Positions 41,602 to 50,031 of a stretch of DNA of 64,000 bases are shown in pieces. Every line of letters starts with the position of its first letter. Within the stretch, counting starts at the first letter, position 1. The notes under the pieces were generated by a model. The model ran no database searches. It saw nothing but the letters and a program-made list of their open reading frames with translations, and was not told the origin of the DNA. The position numbers were made by a program, and so were the translations under genes. The stretch comes from Coprosoma sp963660615 (GTDB lineage: Bacteria; Bacillota_I; Bacilli_A; RF39; UBA660). The stretch lies in the NCBI GenBank assembly GCA_963660615.1, contig CAVKYE010000001.1, positions 62,001-126,000 of the forward strand. Direction: 5' to 3'.

Positions 41602-42973
41602 AGATAGTTCCTTCTTTTGTATCTTTTATGTATATTCCTTTTTGTTTTAGGTTTTCTCTTATTTCGTCGGCTTTTTGATAATCTTTGTTTTCTTTGGCTT
41701 TTTGTCTTAGGGCTATTTGGTTTTCTATGTAGTTTTTTTCTTCTTCTTTTATTTTTTCTTTTTTTAATAAATCTAGGCCTAAAACCTTATCTATGTCTTC
41801 GATGATTTGTATCTTTGTTTTTGGGGTGATGTCTGCTTTTAGAACGTCATATATAACGGTTATAGCATCCGCGGTATTTAGGTCATTTTCTAGAGCTTGT
41901 TTAAATTTTTCTTTATATATGTTTCCTTTTTCTTCTAGAGATCCTTCTTCTTTTAGAGCTTGAACTTTTTGTTTTAGTTTATTATAAGCTTCTTTGGCGT
42001 TATCTAGGTTTTCATATGAAAATAGTAATTGTTTTCTATAGTGTGAGTTTAAGCACATGTATCTAAAAATTAATGGGTTGTATCCTTTTTCTTCTAAGGT
42101 TTTTACGGTTATGAATTCTCCTTTTGATTTACTCATTTTTCCTGTTTTTAAGTTTAGGTGCTCGGTATGGAACCAATAGTTACACCATTTATGTCCTAAA
42201 TAACTTTCTGACTGAGCTATTTCATTTGTATGGTGCGGGAATATATTATCTACGCCGCCACAATGGATGTCTAGATATTCTCCTAGGTGCTTTATGGAAA
42301 TTCCGGTACATTCTATATGCCAGCCTGGGTATCCTTTACCAAATGGGCTATCCCATTTTAGTTCTTGGTCTTCAAATTTTGATTTTGTAAACCATAGGAC
42401 GAAATCTGATTGATTTTTTTTGTTCTCGTCTTTTTCGACGCCTTCTCTTACTCCTACTACCATTTCGTCTTCTTTATGTCCTGTTAAGGCGTAATAGTCT
42501 TTTAGTTTTGTTACATCGAAGTATATATTACCATTTGATTTATAGGCGTAATTTTTTTCTAATAATTTTTGAATTATTTTTATATATTCGTTTATTTCTT
42601 TTGTGGCAGGTACGACAATATCTGGCCATTTTATATTTAGTTTTTCACAGTCTTGTTTAAATGCTTGTGTATATCTTTGGGCGATGTCTAAGACGGATGT
42701 GTGTTCTCTTTTGGCACCTTTTAGCATTTTATCGTCTCCACTATCGGAATCGCTTGTTAAATGACCAACGTCGGTTATGTTCATGCATCTTTTTACATTA
42801 TAGCCTAGATATTTTAAGGTTTTTTCTAATATATCTTCTGAGATATAGTTTCGCATGTTTCCTATATGAGCAAAGTGGTAGACGGTAGGTCCGCAAGTAT
42901 ATAAGGTTATTTCGTTTTTGTTATGAGGAATAAAGGGTTCTATTTTATGAGTTAAAGTGTTGTATATTTTCAT
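41585..42973 (-). CDS. cysS: Cysteinyl-tRNA synthetase
   Basis: 462 aa. Class I signature HIGN in TVYHFAHIGNMRNY, KMSKS in GKMSKSKGEFIT, and zinc ligands typical of CysRS (YTCGPTV, WHIECTGIS with a following HCGGVDNIFPHHTNE). Charges tRNA-Cys with cysteine using ATP. First gene of the cysS-truB operon. Confidence 0.97.
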   Translation of the reverse strand: MKIYNTLTHKIEPFIPHNKNEITLYTCGPTVYHFAHIGNMRNYISEDILEKTLKYLGYNVKRCMNITDVGHLTSDSDSGDDKMLKGAKREHTSVLDIAQRYTQAFKQDCEKLNIKWPDIVVPATKEINEYIKIIQKLLEKNYAYKSNGNIYFDVTKLKDYYALTGHKEDEMVVGVREGVEKDENKKNQSDFVLWFTKSKFEDQELKWDSPFGKGYPGWHIECTGISIKHLGEYLDIHCGGVDNIFPHHTNEIAQSESYLGHKWCNYWFHTEHLNLKTGKMSKSKGEFITVKTLEEKGYNPLIFRYMCLNSHYRKQLLFSYENLDNAKEAYNKLKQKVQALKEEGSLEEKGNIYKEKFKQALENDLNTADAITVIYDVLKADITPKTKIQIIEDIDKVLGLDLLKKEKIKEEEKNYIENQIALRQKAKENKDYQKADEIRENLKQKGIYIKDTKEGTIYEIRK

Positions 42974-43110
42974 ATGTTTCTTCCTTTCTTCTGTTTTTTA
43001 TTATAGCACATTACTTGTTAATATTCTATTCTTATGCTATAATTATATTGCTTTTTTTAGTGTTTTTCTTTGACTTCTTTAAAATATTTTTAGAATTTTT
43101 GGCTTTTTGC

Positions 43111-43139
43111 TTGCATATTATTTATTAATGTGTTATTAT
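43111..43139 (+). promoter_or_regulatory. Promoter of the tRNA pair
   Basis: TTGCAT (43111-43116), 17-base spacer, TATTAT (43134-43139), about 20 bases before the first tRNA. The 137 bases between cysS and this promoter contain nothing else clear. Confidence 0.7.
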
Positions 43140-43159
43140 ATAGAAGTCATCTGAGTTGC

Positions 43160-43236
43160 GGACCCTTAGCTCAGTTGGTTAGAGCATCCGGCTCATAACC
43201 GGACGGTCGATGGTTCGAGTCCATCAGGGTCCACCA
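43160..43236 (+). tRNA. tRNA-Met (CAT anticodon)
   Basis: Full cloverleaf with acceptor GGACCCT/AGGGTCC, D-arm GCTCAGTTGGTTAGAGC, anticodon stem CCGGC-TCATAAC-CGG with CAT, T-arm GGTTCGAGTCC and encoded CCA. CAT could also be initiator or lysidine-modified Ile; the absence of a C1 mismatch argues against initiator. Confidence 0.9.
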
Positions 43237-43246
43237 TCTTTTATAT

Positions 43247-43331
43247 GCGGGTGTGGCGAAATTGGTAGACGCACTAGACTTAGGATCTAGCGCCTTACGG
43301 CATGGGGGTTCAAGTCCCTTCACCCGCACCA
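43247..43331 (+). tRNA. tRNA-Leu (TAG anticodon)
   Basis: Acceptor GCGGGTG pairs with CACCCGC; anticodon loop ACTTAGGA with TAG; a long variable arm (CGCCTTACGGCATG) typical of leucine tRNA; T-arm GGTTCAAGTCC; encoded CCA. Reads CUA codons. Ten bases downstream of the tRNA-Met gene in the same transcript. Confidence 0.93.
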
Positions 43332-43342
43332 ATATGTTTATT

Positions 43343-43361
43343 AAAGCCCTTAGGGCTTTTT
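43343..43361 (+). terminator. Terminator of the tRNA operon
   Basis: AAAGCCC-TTA-GGGCTTTTT, a perfect seven-pair stem with T run twelve bases past the tRNA-Leu gene. Confidence 0.88.
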
Positions 43362-43386
43362 CTTTTATATTTATTTGGAGGTTTTT

Positions 43387-44139
43387 ATGGTCAATTTTAG
43401 TATGCTTTCTTTAGATAAAAAGCTTGCTTTGAAAGATGATACTCATAATAATAATGGGAATATGTTTCTTTCTGGTAATCTTTTATATAAAATTTTTGAT
43501 GGGGTTATTTTATTTGAAGATGAAATTATAAGAAATATTAATTATTTGATTAATAATCCTATTTCAAATATGCCTAAAATATATGATACTATTTTTGATG
43601 GTGAGATGTTTAAAGGGTATGTTATGGAGTATATAAAGGGTTCTAAAACGTTTAGAGACGGTTCTTCTTTTTCTTTTTTGGATAAGGTATGCGCTATTAA
43701 GGATGTTTATTTAGGACTTAAGGATTTACACAGTAGGGGTATTTTTTTGGGTGATATTCATTCTGATAATTTTTTAATTTGTGGAAATAAGGGCTATATT
43801 ATTGATTTTGATTATATGAGGTTTAAGGGTGATGAGTTTAAGTTTTTTGAGTGTTATTTGGTTAAGCCCAGAAATTCTTTTAATGTTAATGTTAGTTCCA
43901 GGTATACGGATAATGTTAAGACAATGATTTCCTCTTTATCACTTCTTTTAGACTATGATTTAGAGATGTTTATTGATGATAGTTGTCTTGATTTGGAAAA
44001 GTTATATAATGATGTTATTTTAAAACTTGATAATCCTTTGCTTAATGATTATTTTTTGAAGATTATGGATGGCGATGATGAGTATTTTGATAATTTTTTG
44101 GATAGGGCTTTGGGTAAAAAAATAAACACCAGAAGGTAA
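43387..44139 (+). CDS. Protein-kinase-fold protein (250 aa)
   Basis: Start MVNFSMLSLD with GGAGG before the ATG. The kinase-like core has FKGYVMEYIKG (hinge), LKDLHSRGIFLGDIHSDNFLI (catalytic loop with Asp and Asn in HRD-like order) and YIIDFDYMRFKG (DFG-like, metal Asp). The N-lobe Lys is probable in NLLYKIFDG. Small kinases of this kind phosphorylate proteins or small molecules; the substrate is not known. Confidence 0.7.
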   Translation: MVNFSMLSLDKKLALKDDTHNNNGNMFLSGNLLYKIFDGVILFEDEIIRNINYLINNPISNMPKIYDTIFDGEMFKGYVMEYIKGSKTFRDGSSFSFLDKVCAIKDVYLGLKDLHSRGIFLGDIHSDNFLICGNKGYIIDFDYMRFKGDEFKFFECYLVKPRNSFNVNVSSRYTDNVKTMISSLSLLLDYDLEMFIDDSCLDLEKLYNDVILKLDNPLLNDYFLKIMDGDDEYFDNFLDRALGKKINTRR

Positions 44140-44148
44140 TTTCTGATG
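44125..44148. terminator. Bidirectional terminator between convergent genes
   Basis: AACACCAGAA, five-base loop, TTCTGATGTT with a T run; one mismatch in the stem. It overlaps the end of the kinase-like gene and stops transcripts from both sides. Confidence 0.7.
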
Positions 44149-44151
44149 TTT

Positions 44152-45924
44152 TTATTTTCTATCTATAAACCAATTTCCACTAACGTCACAGCTGCTTGAT
44201 GATGGTGGTGGGGTTGGTTTATCTTGTTTTAGTAAGACAGGTACGTGAAAGGCACTTCCAAAGGCTATGCATATTCCTGGTTGCAATACTCTTAGCTGTT
44301 TTACTACTTCGTTTGTGATGTTTGGTACCATTTGTCTTATATATTCGACATCTTTTGGGTGAAGTATTTTATAAATAAGAAAGTTTGAACACTGTGAAAT
44401 ACTTGTTTCTGATAGGTCTGATGGTCTTTGGGAAATAAGGCCTAGTACGACGCCATATTTTCTTCCTTCTTTGGTTATTCTATCAAAGATATTGTACCCT
44501 ATTAAATTAATGTCATTATCGTTTTGAACATATCTATGTGCTTCTTCTAGGATTATATGAAATGGTAGACTTGCTCTTTTGTCTAGATTTTTGGCGTATT
44601 CAAATAATAGTTTTGAATATATTTTGGTGATGGTTTTGGCAAATCTATCATCAACATAGTTTATGTTGAAATTTATTATTTGAGCTTTTCTACCATTTCC
44701 AGCCGATAATAGTTCTTTTATGTAATCGTCTATACTGATATATTCTTTACAATTAAAGTATTCGGCGTAATCACTATTTACTAATTCATGTAGTCTTACT
44801 TTTAATACGTTGGCTTCATCATAGATTTTTTCGCTGTTTAGTGATCCTTCACTAATTAGGGCGAAGTCTAGAGCGTCTGATAGGTCTTTTAAACTATATT
44901 TGAAAGAACCATCTGGAGTTACTAGTTCGATTGAATCATCTAAAAATGATTGCATATATTTTGTTAATAACTCCATTTCTCTTATTTTCCCTGAAGCATC
45001 TATAACTAGGCATTGTTTTAAACTTCTTACATATCCTGGTTGATAAATTGTTGATTCTAGGTTTAAATCTTTTGTTTTGTAGTTTGAAAGGACGGAAAAT
45101 ACTTGGTCACGTATTTGTGATGATGGTTTGCCACTTGCTAATATATCTAATATTGCTCTTGCAATGATATCGTTTTTTTGTTTTATTACGTCTTTTTCTT
45201 CTCTGGCAAAGACTGATACTAATTTTAAAGCTTTTTCGATTATTGGAAGTTGTGTTGGTTTTTCGGCATTTAATAGTAGGGCAAAATCATCAATGCTTAA
45301 AAGCCATAATGGTATTTTTAATACTTCACTATCTGAAAACTTTGTGTTTGTTGTGTAAGCTTTGAATGAAATTTCTGGGGTTATTTTATTTATTTCTTTA
45401 AAGGCACTATGATATTCTCCATAAGCATCAAATATAAATATGCTGGCTCTATAGGCTACGGTGTTTTGTTTTCTGAAGATACTTTGGATTAGGTTGGCTG
45501 TTCCCCATGATTTACCACTTCCTGTTGAACCTAAAACGGCAAAGTGGTTGGCAAAAAAGTCATTTATGTTGAATCCTATTCTTACCCCTTCATATATTGG
45601 GCTTTCACCAATATATATGTCCTTTTTTTCATCATAGTTATCAACACTTATAATCATTGGAATTTTTTCTTTGGATATAAGTTTTACTGAGCTTGAGAAG
45701 GCTGGCTTGGTGATTACACCATAGATGAATTTATTATTTATTATTTGACCTAGTAATTTTACTGATGCTACTCCATCTTTTAGGCCAATTATTTCTCCTA
45801 CGAGCATTTTTTCATTATCTTCCATTACGACATGAAGGTTAACTAAGTTTTGAAATTTATCTACTTCGATGTTTAGTTTTACTGAGACTATATCCTCTTC
45901 TATTCCGATGATGGTTCCTAACAT
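44152..45924 (-). CDS. HerA-like DNA translocase ATPase
   Basis: 590 aa. N-terminal beta-barrel (HAS-barrel-like, MLGTIIGIEEDIVSVKL), Walker A GSTGSGKS (132-139), then IFIFDAYGEYHSAF, Walker B LPFHIILEEAHRYV with the catalytic Glu, and an arginine-rich RPSDLSE segment. HerA/FtsK-superfamily hexamers move on DNA in repair and defence. No nuclease gene of the NurA or SIR2 type is adjacent here, so its partner is unclear. Confidence 0.85.
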   Translation of the reverse strand: MLGTIIGIEEDIVSVKLNIEVDKFQNLVNLHVVMEDNEKMLVGEIIGLKDGVASVKLLGQIINNKFIYGVITKPAFSSSVKLISKEKIPMIISVDNYDEKKDIYIGESPIYEGVRIGFNINDFFANHFAVLGSTGSGKSWGTANLIQSIFRKQNTVAYRASIFIFDAYGEYHSAFKEINKITPEISFKAYTTNTKFSDSEVLKIPLWLLSIDDFALLLNAEKPTQLPIIEKALKLVSVFAREEKDVIKQKNDIIARAILDILASGKPSSQIRDQVFSVLSNYKTKDLNLESTIYQPGYVRSLKQCLVIDASGKIREMELLTKYMQSFLDDSIELVTPDGSFKYSLKDLSDALDFALISEGSLNSEKIYDEANVLKVRLHELVNSDYAEYFNCKEYISIDDYIKELLSAGNGRKAQIINFNINYVDDRFAKTITKIYSKLLFEYAKNLDKRASLPFHIILEEAHRYVQNDNDINLIGYNIFDRITKEGRKYGVVLGLISQRPSDLSETSISQCSNFLIYKILHPKDVEYIRQMVPNITNEVVKQLRVLQPGICIAFGSAFHVPVLLKQDKPTPPPSSSSCDVSGNWFIDRK

Positions 45925-46058
45925 ATAATCACTCTCCTATTATATTAATAATATCACAAAGAAAAAGAACTGTAAAGTGTGGGGCTTTAAAGCTTTAGTT
46001 TTTTCATATTAAGGTGCTTATTTTTTTGTTTTAGTTAATATATTTTTTTATTCAAAAA

Positions 46059-46083
46059 AGTTATAATGAAGTTCACTATAACT
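46059..46083 (-). terminator. Terminator after yqeH
   Basis: AGTTATA, loop, TATAACT followed by TTTTTT on the minus strand just past the yqeH stop. Confidence 0.7.
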
Positions 46084-46086
46084 CTT

Positions 46087-47046
46087 TTATATTATGGATT
46101 TTCTTATATTATAATCTACTTCTTTTGGTAAGTATAGGGTTATTTGGCTATCGTGTGTAAATTTTATAAATCCGACGCCTTTTATGACTAAGTCATGCTC
46201 TTTTTTTATTTCTAGATTTTTATGGTTTAGGTTTGATAGTTTGTTTGTTTTTTTGTAAATTCTATCTATTTTTATGTTATTTGACATGTAGAATATTAGA
46301 TTTGTGTTTTTGTGTATGTCGATTCTAAATAGTGATGATATGATGGTTTGGGGGATTTTGGCTTGTATTACTACTGGTTTTATTTCTTTTTTTGGCATTA
46401 TTTGGTTTAGGATGCCTTTTGATTTGTTTAAGATGTAGCTTCCTTTATCAAGAAGGCCTGGGGTGTCTATTATGTTTAAGGTTTCATTTATTTTTATGGT
46501 TACTTTATCTAGGGTTGTTGAGGGTAATATGCTTGTGGTTAGGTTTGAGCCTTCTCCGTAGTTTTGGGCAAGTTTATTGATTAGGGTACTTTTGCCTGCG
46601 GATGTGAAACCGATTATGTATACGTTTTGACTTTTTTTATGTTTGTTTATTTTTTGATAAAGTGAATCTAGATTGTAGTTATTTTTACTGCAAATGGTTA
46701 TTTTATCTACGATGTTTAAGTTAGGGGTTATTTTGTTTATTAGTTTTGTTTCATCTAGGTTTCGTGGAATAATGTCTCTTTTTGCTAGTACTAGTAGGAT
46801 TGGATTTTCTATTTTTAATTTTGAAAAGTCGGTGTTTAAAAAGTCACATAGTAATATGACTAGATCTTTTGTTTTGTTTATTTCTTTTAGGTAGTTACTT
46901 CCGTCTTTATCTTTGAAACTATATTCGTTGTAATGGTTTATTCTAAAACATCTTTCGCAATATTTTTTTGTTATGTCTTTTATGTATCCTTCTTTTTTAT
47001 TATCAACATTTTGAAGGTGTGCACCACAGCCTATGCATTTACTCAT
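46087..47046 (-). CDS. yqeH: Circularly permuted ribosome-biogenesis GTPase
   Basis: 319 aa from MSKCIGCGAHLQ, with AAGGA eight bases before the ATG. N-terminal zinc finger CIGCGAH..YCERCFRINHY, then GTPase motifs in permuted order: LAKRDI (NKxD-like) before GFTSAGKSTLIN (P-loop) and DTPGLLDKG (G3). YqeH family proteins assist small-subunit assembly. It overlaps the yqeG-like gene by eight bases, the same order as in Bacillus. Confidence 0.93.
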   Translation of the reverse strand: MSKCIGCGAHLQNVDNKKEGYIKDITKKYCERCFRINHYNEYSFKDKDGSNYLKEINKTKDLVILLCDFLNTDFSKLKIENPILLVLAKRDIIPRNLDETKLINKITPNLNIVDKITICSKNNYNLDSLYQKINKHKKSQNVYIIGFTSAGKSTLINKLAQNYGEGSNLTTSILPSTTLDKVTIKINETLNIIDTPGLLDKGSYILNKSKGILNQIMPKKEIKPVVIQAKIPQTIISSLFRIDIHKNTNLIFYMSNNIKIDRIYKKTNKLSNLNHKNLEIKKEHDLVIKGVGFIKFTHDSQITLYLPKEVDYNIRKSII

Positions 47047-47560
47047 AATATCTATCCTTACTAAATAAGTTTTTTTCATGTAGTTTGTCCATTATGTTTT
47101 TTTCGATTTTTCTATTTATAAAGGTTGGGAATGTGTCTTTTATATTTATAGGGTTAACTAGGATGGTTGTTATCCCAAATTTATTGCCTCCTACTATATC
47201 GGTAAGTAGTTGGTCACCTATTATGGCGATTTCGTTTGTTTTTAAGTTGTAGTTTGTAGTAACTTTTTTAAAGTTTTTTTGAAATGGTTTTAATGCGAAA
47301 TGAATGCTGTCAATATCAAAAAATTCTTTATATTTTTTTACTCTTTTTTTGGGACTATTGGAGAAGATGATAACTTTAAAGCCTTTTTGTTTTAAGCTGA
47401 TGATTAAATCTTTGGCTTTGTTTGGTATATCTAAAGAGTGCGGAGAAACTAGGGTGTTATCGAGGTCGAATAGTATGCATCTAATGCCTTTTGTGTATAA
47501 TTTAGAGTAATCTATTGTATATATACTTTTTTGATATATATCTGGTACGTAAATATCCAT
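47039..47560 (-). CDS. yqeG: HAD-superfamily phosphatase, YqeG family
   Basis: 173 aa. HAD motif I in ILFDLDNTLVSPHS, motif II in VIIFSNSPKKRVK, motif IV in IAIIGDQLLTDIVGG. The YqeG/GEP4-like branch dephosphorylates small phospho-compounds, possibly phosphatidylglycerophosphate. Adjacent to yqeH as expected. All catalytic aspartates are present. Confidence 0.92.
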   Translation of the reverse strand: MDIYVPDIYQKSIYTIDYSKLYTKGIRCILFDLDNTLVSPHSLDIPNKAKDLIISLKQKGFKVIIFSNSPKKRVKKYKEFFDIDSIHFALKPFQKNFKKVTTNYNLKTNEIAIIGDQLLTDIVGGNKFGITTILVNPINIKDTFPTFINRKIEKNIMDKLHEKNLFSKDRYYE

Positions 47561-47672
47561 ATTTTCCCTCCTTAATACTATTATAATACCATAGTTTTTA
47601 TGTTTGTTTCAATGTTTTTTTACTAATCCTTTTATAGTCTATAGTTATATCATAATAGCAATTATTTTAGTA

Positions 47673-47695
47673 AAACTGAGAGTTTATCTCAGTTT
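47673..47695 (-). terminator. Terminator at the end of the TtcA-like gene
   Basis: AAACTGAGA-TAAAC-TCTCAGTTT, a perfect nine-pair stem followed by TA and T-rich DNA on the minus strand; it overlaps the stop codon. Confidence 0.75.
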
Positions 47696-48512
47696 ATTTG
47701 TTATAGTCATCTAAGAAACTTTTATATTCTCCGTCTTTTTTGGTTCCAAGAACGCAGTTTAGGTTTATGTTGTTTGTGCTTTTAAATATGTTTAGATCAA
47801 TATCTTTGTAATTGTTTTTTAAGGTTTTGATTAATTCTTTTACTTCGGCTCTTTTTCCTTTATTTTCTCTATTTTTTTCAGTTACTTTACAAGCACAGTT
47901 AATGAAATTAAGATGATTATAATTTTTCCATGAGATTATTGATTCTTCTTTTACCATGTAAAGCGGTCTTATTAGTTCTAAGCCTTCATAGTTTTCTGAA
48001 TGTAGTTTTGGCATCATGGTTTTTATCTCAGCTCCATATAGCATCGAAAGGAGTGTTGTTTCGATTACGTCGTTGAAGTGATGACCTAGGGCGATTTTGT
48101 TACACCCTAATTCTTTAGCTTTATTATATAAGTGTCCCCTTCTCATTCTTGCACATAAATAACATGGGCTTTTTGCATCTATATAATCTACTATGTCAAA
48201 TATATTACTTTCAAACATTTCTATGTTTACGTTTAAGGTTTTAGCATTATCTAATATTTGTTTTTTATTTTTTTCATTATACCCAGGGTTCATGACAACA
48301 TAATGGGCATTAAATTTTATTTTACTATGTTTTTGGAGTTCTTCTATGCATTTGGCTAGAAGAAATGAATCTTTTCCTCCGCTTATGCATACCATGATGT
48401 TGTCGTTTTCTTCTATTAATTCATATGTCTTTATAGCCTTTACAAATTTACTCCATATTTCTTTGCGATATGTTTTTATAATGCTTTTTTCTATTTCTTT
48501 ATATTTTTCCAT
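47694..48512 (-). CDS. TtcA/TilS-like PP-loop tRNA thiolation protein
   Basis: 272 aa from MEKYKEIEKS with AAGGAG before the ATG. PP-loop CISGGKDSFLLAKC near residue 45, then SPCYLCARMRRG with CxxC and ALGHHFNDVIETTLLSMLYG, plus a third cysteine in NFINCACKV. This is the TtcA pattern of an adenylating enzyme with an Fe-S cluster that puts sulfur on tRNA cytidine 32. Some relatives act on other tRNA positions. Confidence 0.85.
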   Translation of the reverse strand: MEKYKEIEKSIIKTYRKEIWSKFVKAIKTYELIEENDNIMVCISGGKDSFLLAKCIEELQKHSKIKFNAHYVVMNPGYNEKNKKQILDNAKTLNVNIEMFESNIFDIVDYIDAKSPCYLCARMRRGHLYNKAKELGCNKIALGHHFNDVIETTLLSMLYGAEIKTMMPKLHSENYEGLELIRPLYMVKEESIISWKNYNHLNFINCACKVTEKNRENKGKRAEVKELIKTLKNNYKDIDLNIFKSTNNINLNCVLGTKKDGEYKSFLDDYNK

Positions 48513-48523
48513 GTTTATACTCC

Positions 48524-49207
48524 TTATTGACAATCATCTTTGTTTATTTTTAGTGGTATTTTGTAGGTGATTGTTTTTTTATTATTGTCTTTGGCGTTTA
48601 TTTCTATATACATTTTTGATGAGGTAAACATTTTACAACTTTCTGAATAATGATCCATTTTAATTTTTACCTTTTCTAGATATTCTTTTAGAGTTTTGTT
48701 TTTTCCGTTTTCACATGAGCTTATTTCTTTTTTTGTGTTTCCTTTTTCTTCGTATAGTTTACATGATAAGTTCTTATATGTTGTTTCATCTTCTGTTTCG
48801 TTATAATAAACTTTATTTATAATTAGCGATGTTCTATTATTTAGTTGGGCGACTGAGCCTGATATTGAAAAAGTATGGCTGGTAGTGCTTAGTTCATTAA
48901 ATTCAAAGTTTTCGCTTTTGGTATTTAAAATTATAATTATTATGATTATTACTAATAATAGTGGGATGATTAGTAGTAATTTCTTTTTTTTCTTTTGTTT
49001 TAATTCCCCGTTTATTATTTCTTCGATATTTACGTCAAATGTTTTGCTTATTTGTTTCATAGTAGCCATATCTGGAAGATTTTTACCATTTTCCCATTTA
49101 CTTACTGCTTGATAGGTTACTCCTAAGATATCGGCTAACTGTGATTGAGATAGATTATTCTTTTTTCTAAGTTCTCTTATAAATTTTCCTGTTTTTTCTT
49201 GGTTCAT
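48524..49207 (-). CDS. XRE-type regulator with membrane helix and extracytoplasmic domain
   Basis: 227 aa. N-terminal HTH (IRELRKKNNLSQSQLADILGVTYQAVSKWENGKNLPD), one membrane segment about 77-93 (KLLLIIPLLLVIIIIIIIL), then an extracellular domain with paired cysteines (LSCKLYEEK, ISSCENG, SCKMF). A membrane-bound transcription factor that could sense a signal outside the cell. The gene ends just upstream of the TtcA-like start, within the same operon. Confidence 0.8.
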   Translation of the reverse strand: MNQEKTGKFIRELRKKNNLSQSQLADILGVTYQAVSKWENGKNLPDMATMKQISKTFDVNIEEIINGELKQKKKKKLLLIIPLLLVIIIIIIILNTKSENFEFNELSTTSHTFSISGSVAQLNNRTSLIINKVYYNETEDETTYKNLSCKLYEEKGNTKKEISSCENGKNKTLKEYLEKVKIKMDHYSESCKMFTSSKMYIEINAKDNNKKTITYKIPLKINKDDCQ

Positions 49208-49309
49208 AATTATCTATCACTTCCTTTAAAATACAATATCATATTAATTTGAACAAATCAATATTAGAAAAGAAAAAATAGTGTAAAATGTTACCTATAA
49301 TGTGTACAA

Positions 49310-49332
49310 AAAAACCTACTTTATAGGTTTTT
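49310..49332 (-). terminator. Terminator of the dacA fragment
   Basis: AAAAACCTA, five-base loop, TAGGTTTTTTT on the minus strand, overlapping the stop codon. Usable in both directions. Confidence 0.8.
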
Positions 49333-49873
49333 AAATGGTAATAGCCCCTGTAAATATTTCTTTAAGATATCTTATATATAACTGAAATATATTTGCTTTT
49401 TGAATATTTTTACTGGTAGTTAGGTTTATTGTTCTAATTGTTTTTCCGTTTTCTTTAATGTTTAGTTTTCCTATATTATCACCTTTTTTTATTGGAGCTT
49501 TTAGTTCATTTAGTTTTACTTCGTATACAGCATTACCGCTTTTTTCGCTTTTTTTCCTTAATATTGTGACATCTTCTTTAGGAACTACTTTTATGTATTT
49601 TTCTTTGGATTTTGTAACTTCGTATTTTCCTAAAGATGAATTCTCATTTAGTAGATTATCTATTTTGTACTGGGCAAAGGCATAATCTAACATTTCGCTT
49701 ACTTCTTTGTTTCTTGTTTTGCTGTCGGGTTCTCCCATTACTACGGCAATTATTCTCATGTTTTCCTTTTTAGCAGTGGCGGTTAGGCAATATCCTGCTT
49801 CTTTGGTGTATCCTGTTTTAAGCCCATCTACTCCGTCGTAAAATCTTACTAGTTTATTTGTATGTGAATAATA
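49331..49873 (-). pseudogene. D-alanyl-D-alanine carboxypeptidase, C-terminal fragment
   Basis: Open frame of 180 codons with no natural start. It holds TNKLVRFYDGVDGLKTGYTKEAGYCLTATA, containing the third active-site motif KTG, and then the PBP5-type C-terminal domain ending in the amphipathic anchor FQLYIRYLKEIFTG. The SxxK and SxN motifs and the N-terminal 200 or so residues are missing. Family homology stops at about 49865 (NTNKL region), upstream of which the frame meets a TAG. The 5' part was separated by foreign DNA that continues to the right edge of the window. Confidence 0.85.
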
Positions 49874-49916
49874 CTATAGTAAAAAGATATCACTTCTTGA
49901 TGAAATGATACCATGA
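49860..49916. other. dacA-island junction with imperfect palindrome
   Basis: Host dacA homology ends near the codons for TNKL (49850-49861). About 30 bases inside the island is a 27-base imperfect palindrome, arms GATATCACTTCTT and its inverse matching 10 of 13 (49886-49916). No recombinase gene is adjacent. The other junction is outside the window, so the mechanism is unknown. Confidence 0.5.
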
Positions 49917-49982
49917 AATTATATAATTAACAATAGTTATAACTTTTTTTGATTTTACTTTTAAATAAAGCTATAAAATTAT

Positions 49983-50011
49983 TTGATTTTGGAGCGTAAT
50001 TGTTTTATAAT
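49983..50011 (+). promoter_or_regulatory. Promoter of the beta-propeller gene
   Basis: TTGATT (49983-49988), 17-base spacer, TATAAT (50006-50011), 20 bases before the start codon. AAAGGTGAG serves as ribosome binding site. Confidence 0.7.
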
Positions 50012-50031
50012 AATTAACCAAAGGTGAGAAA

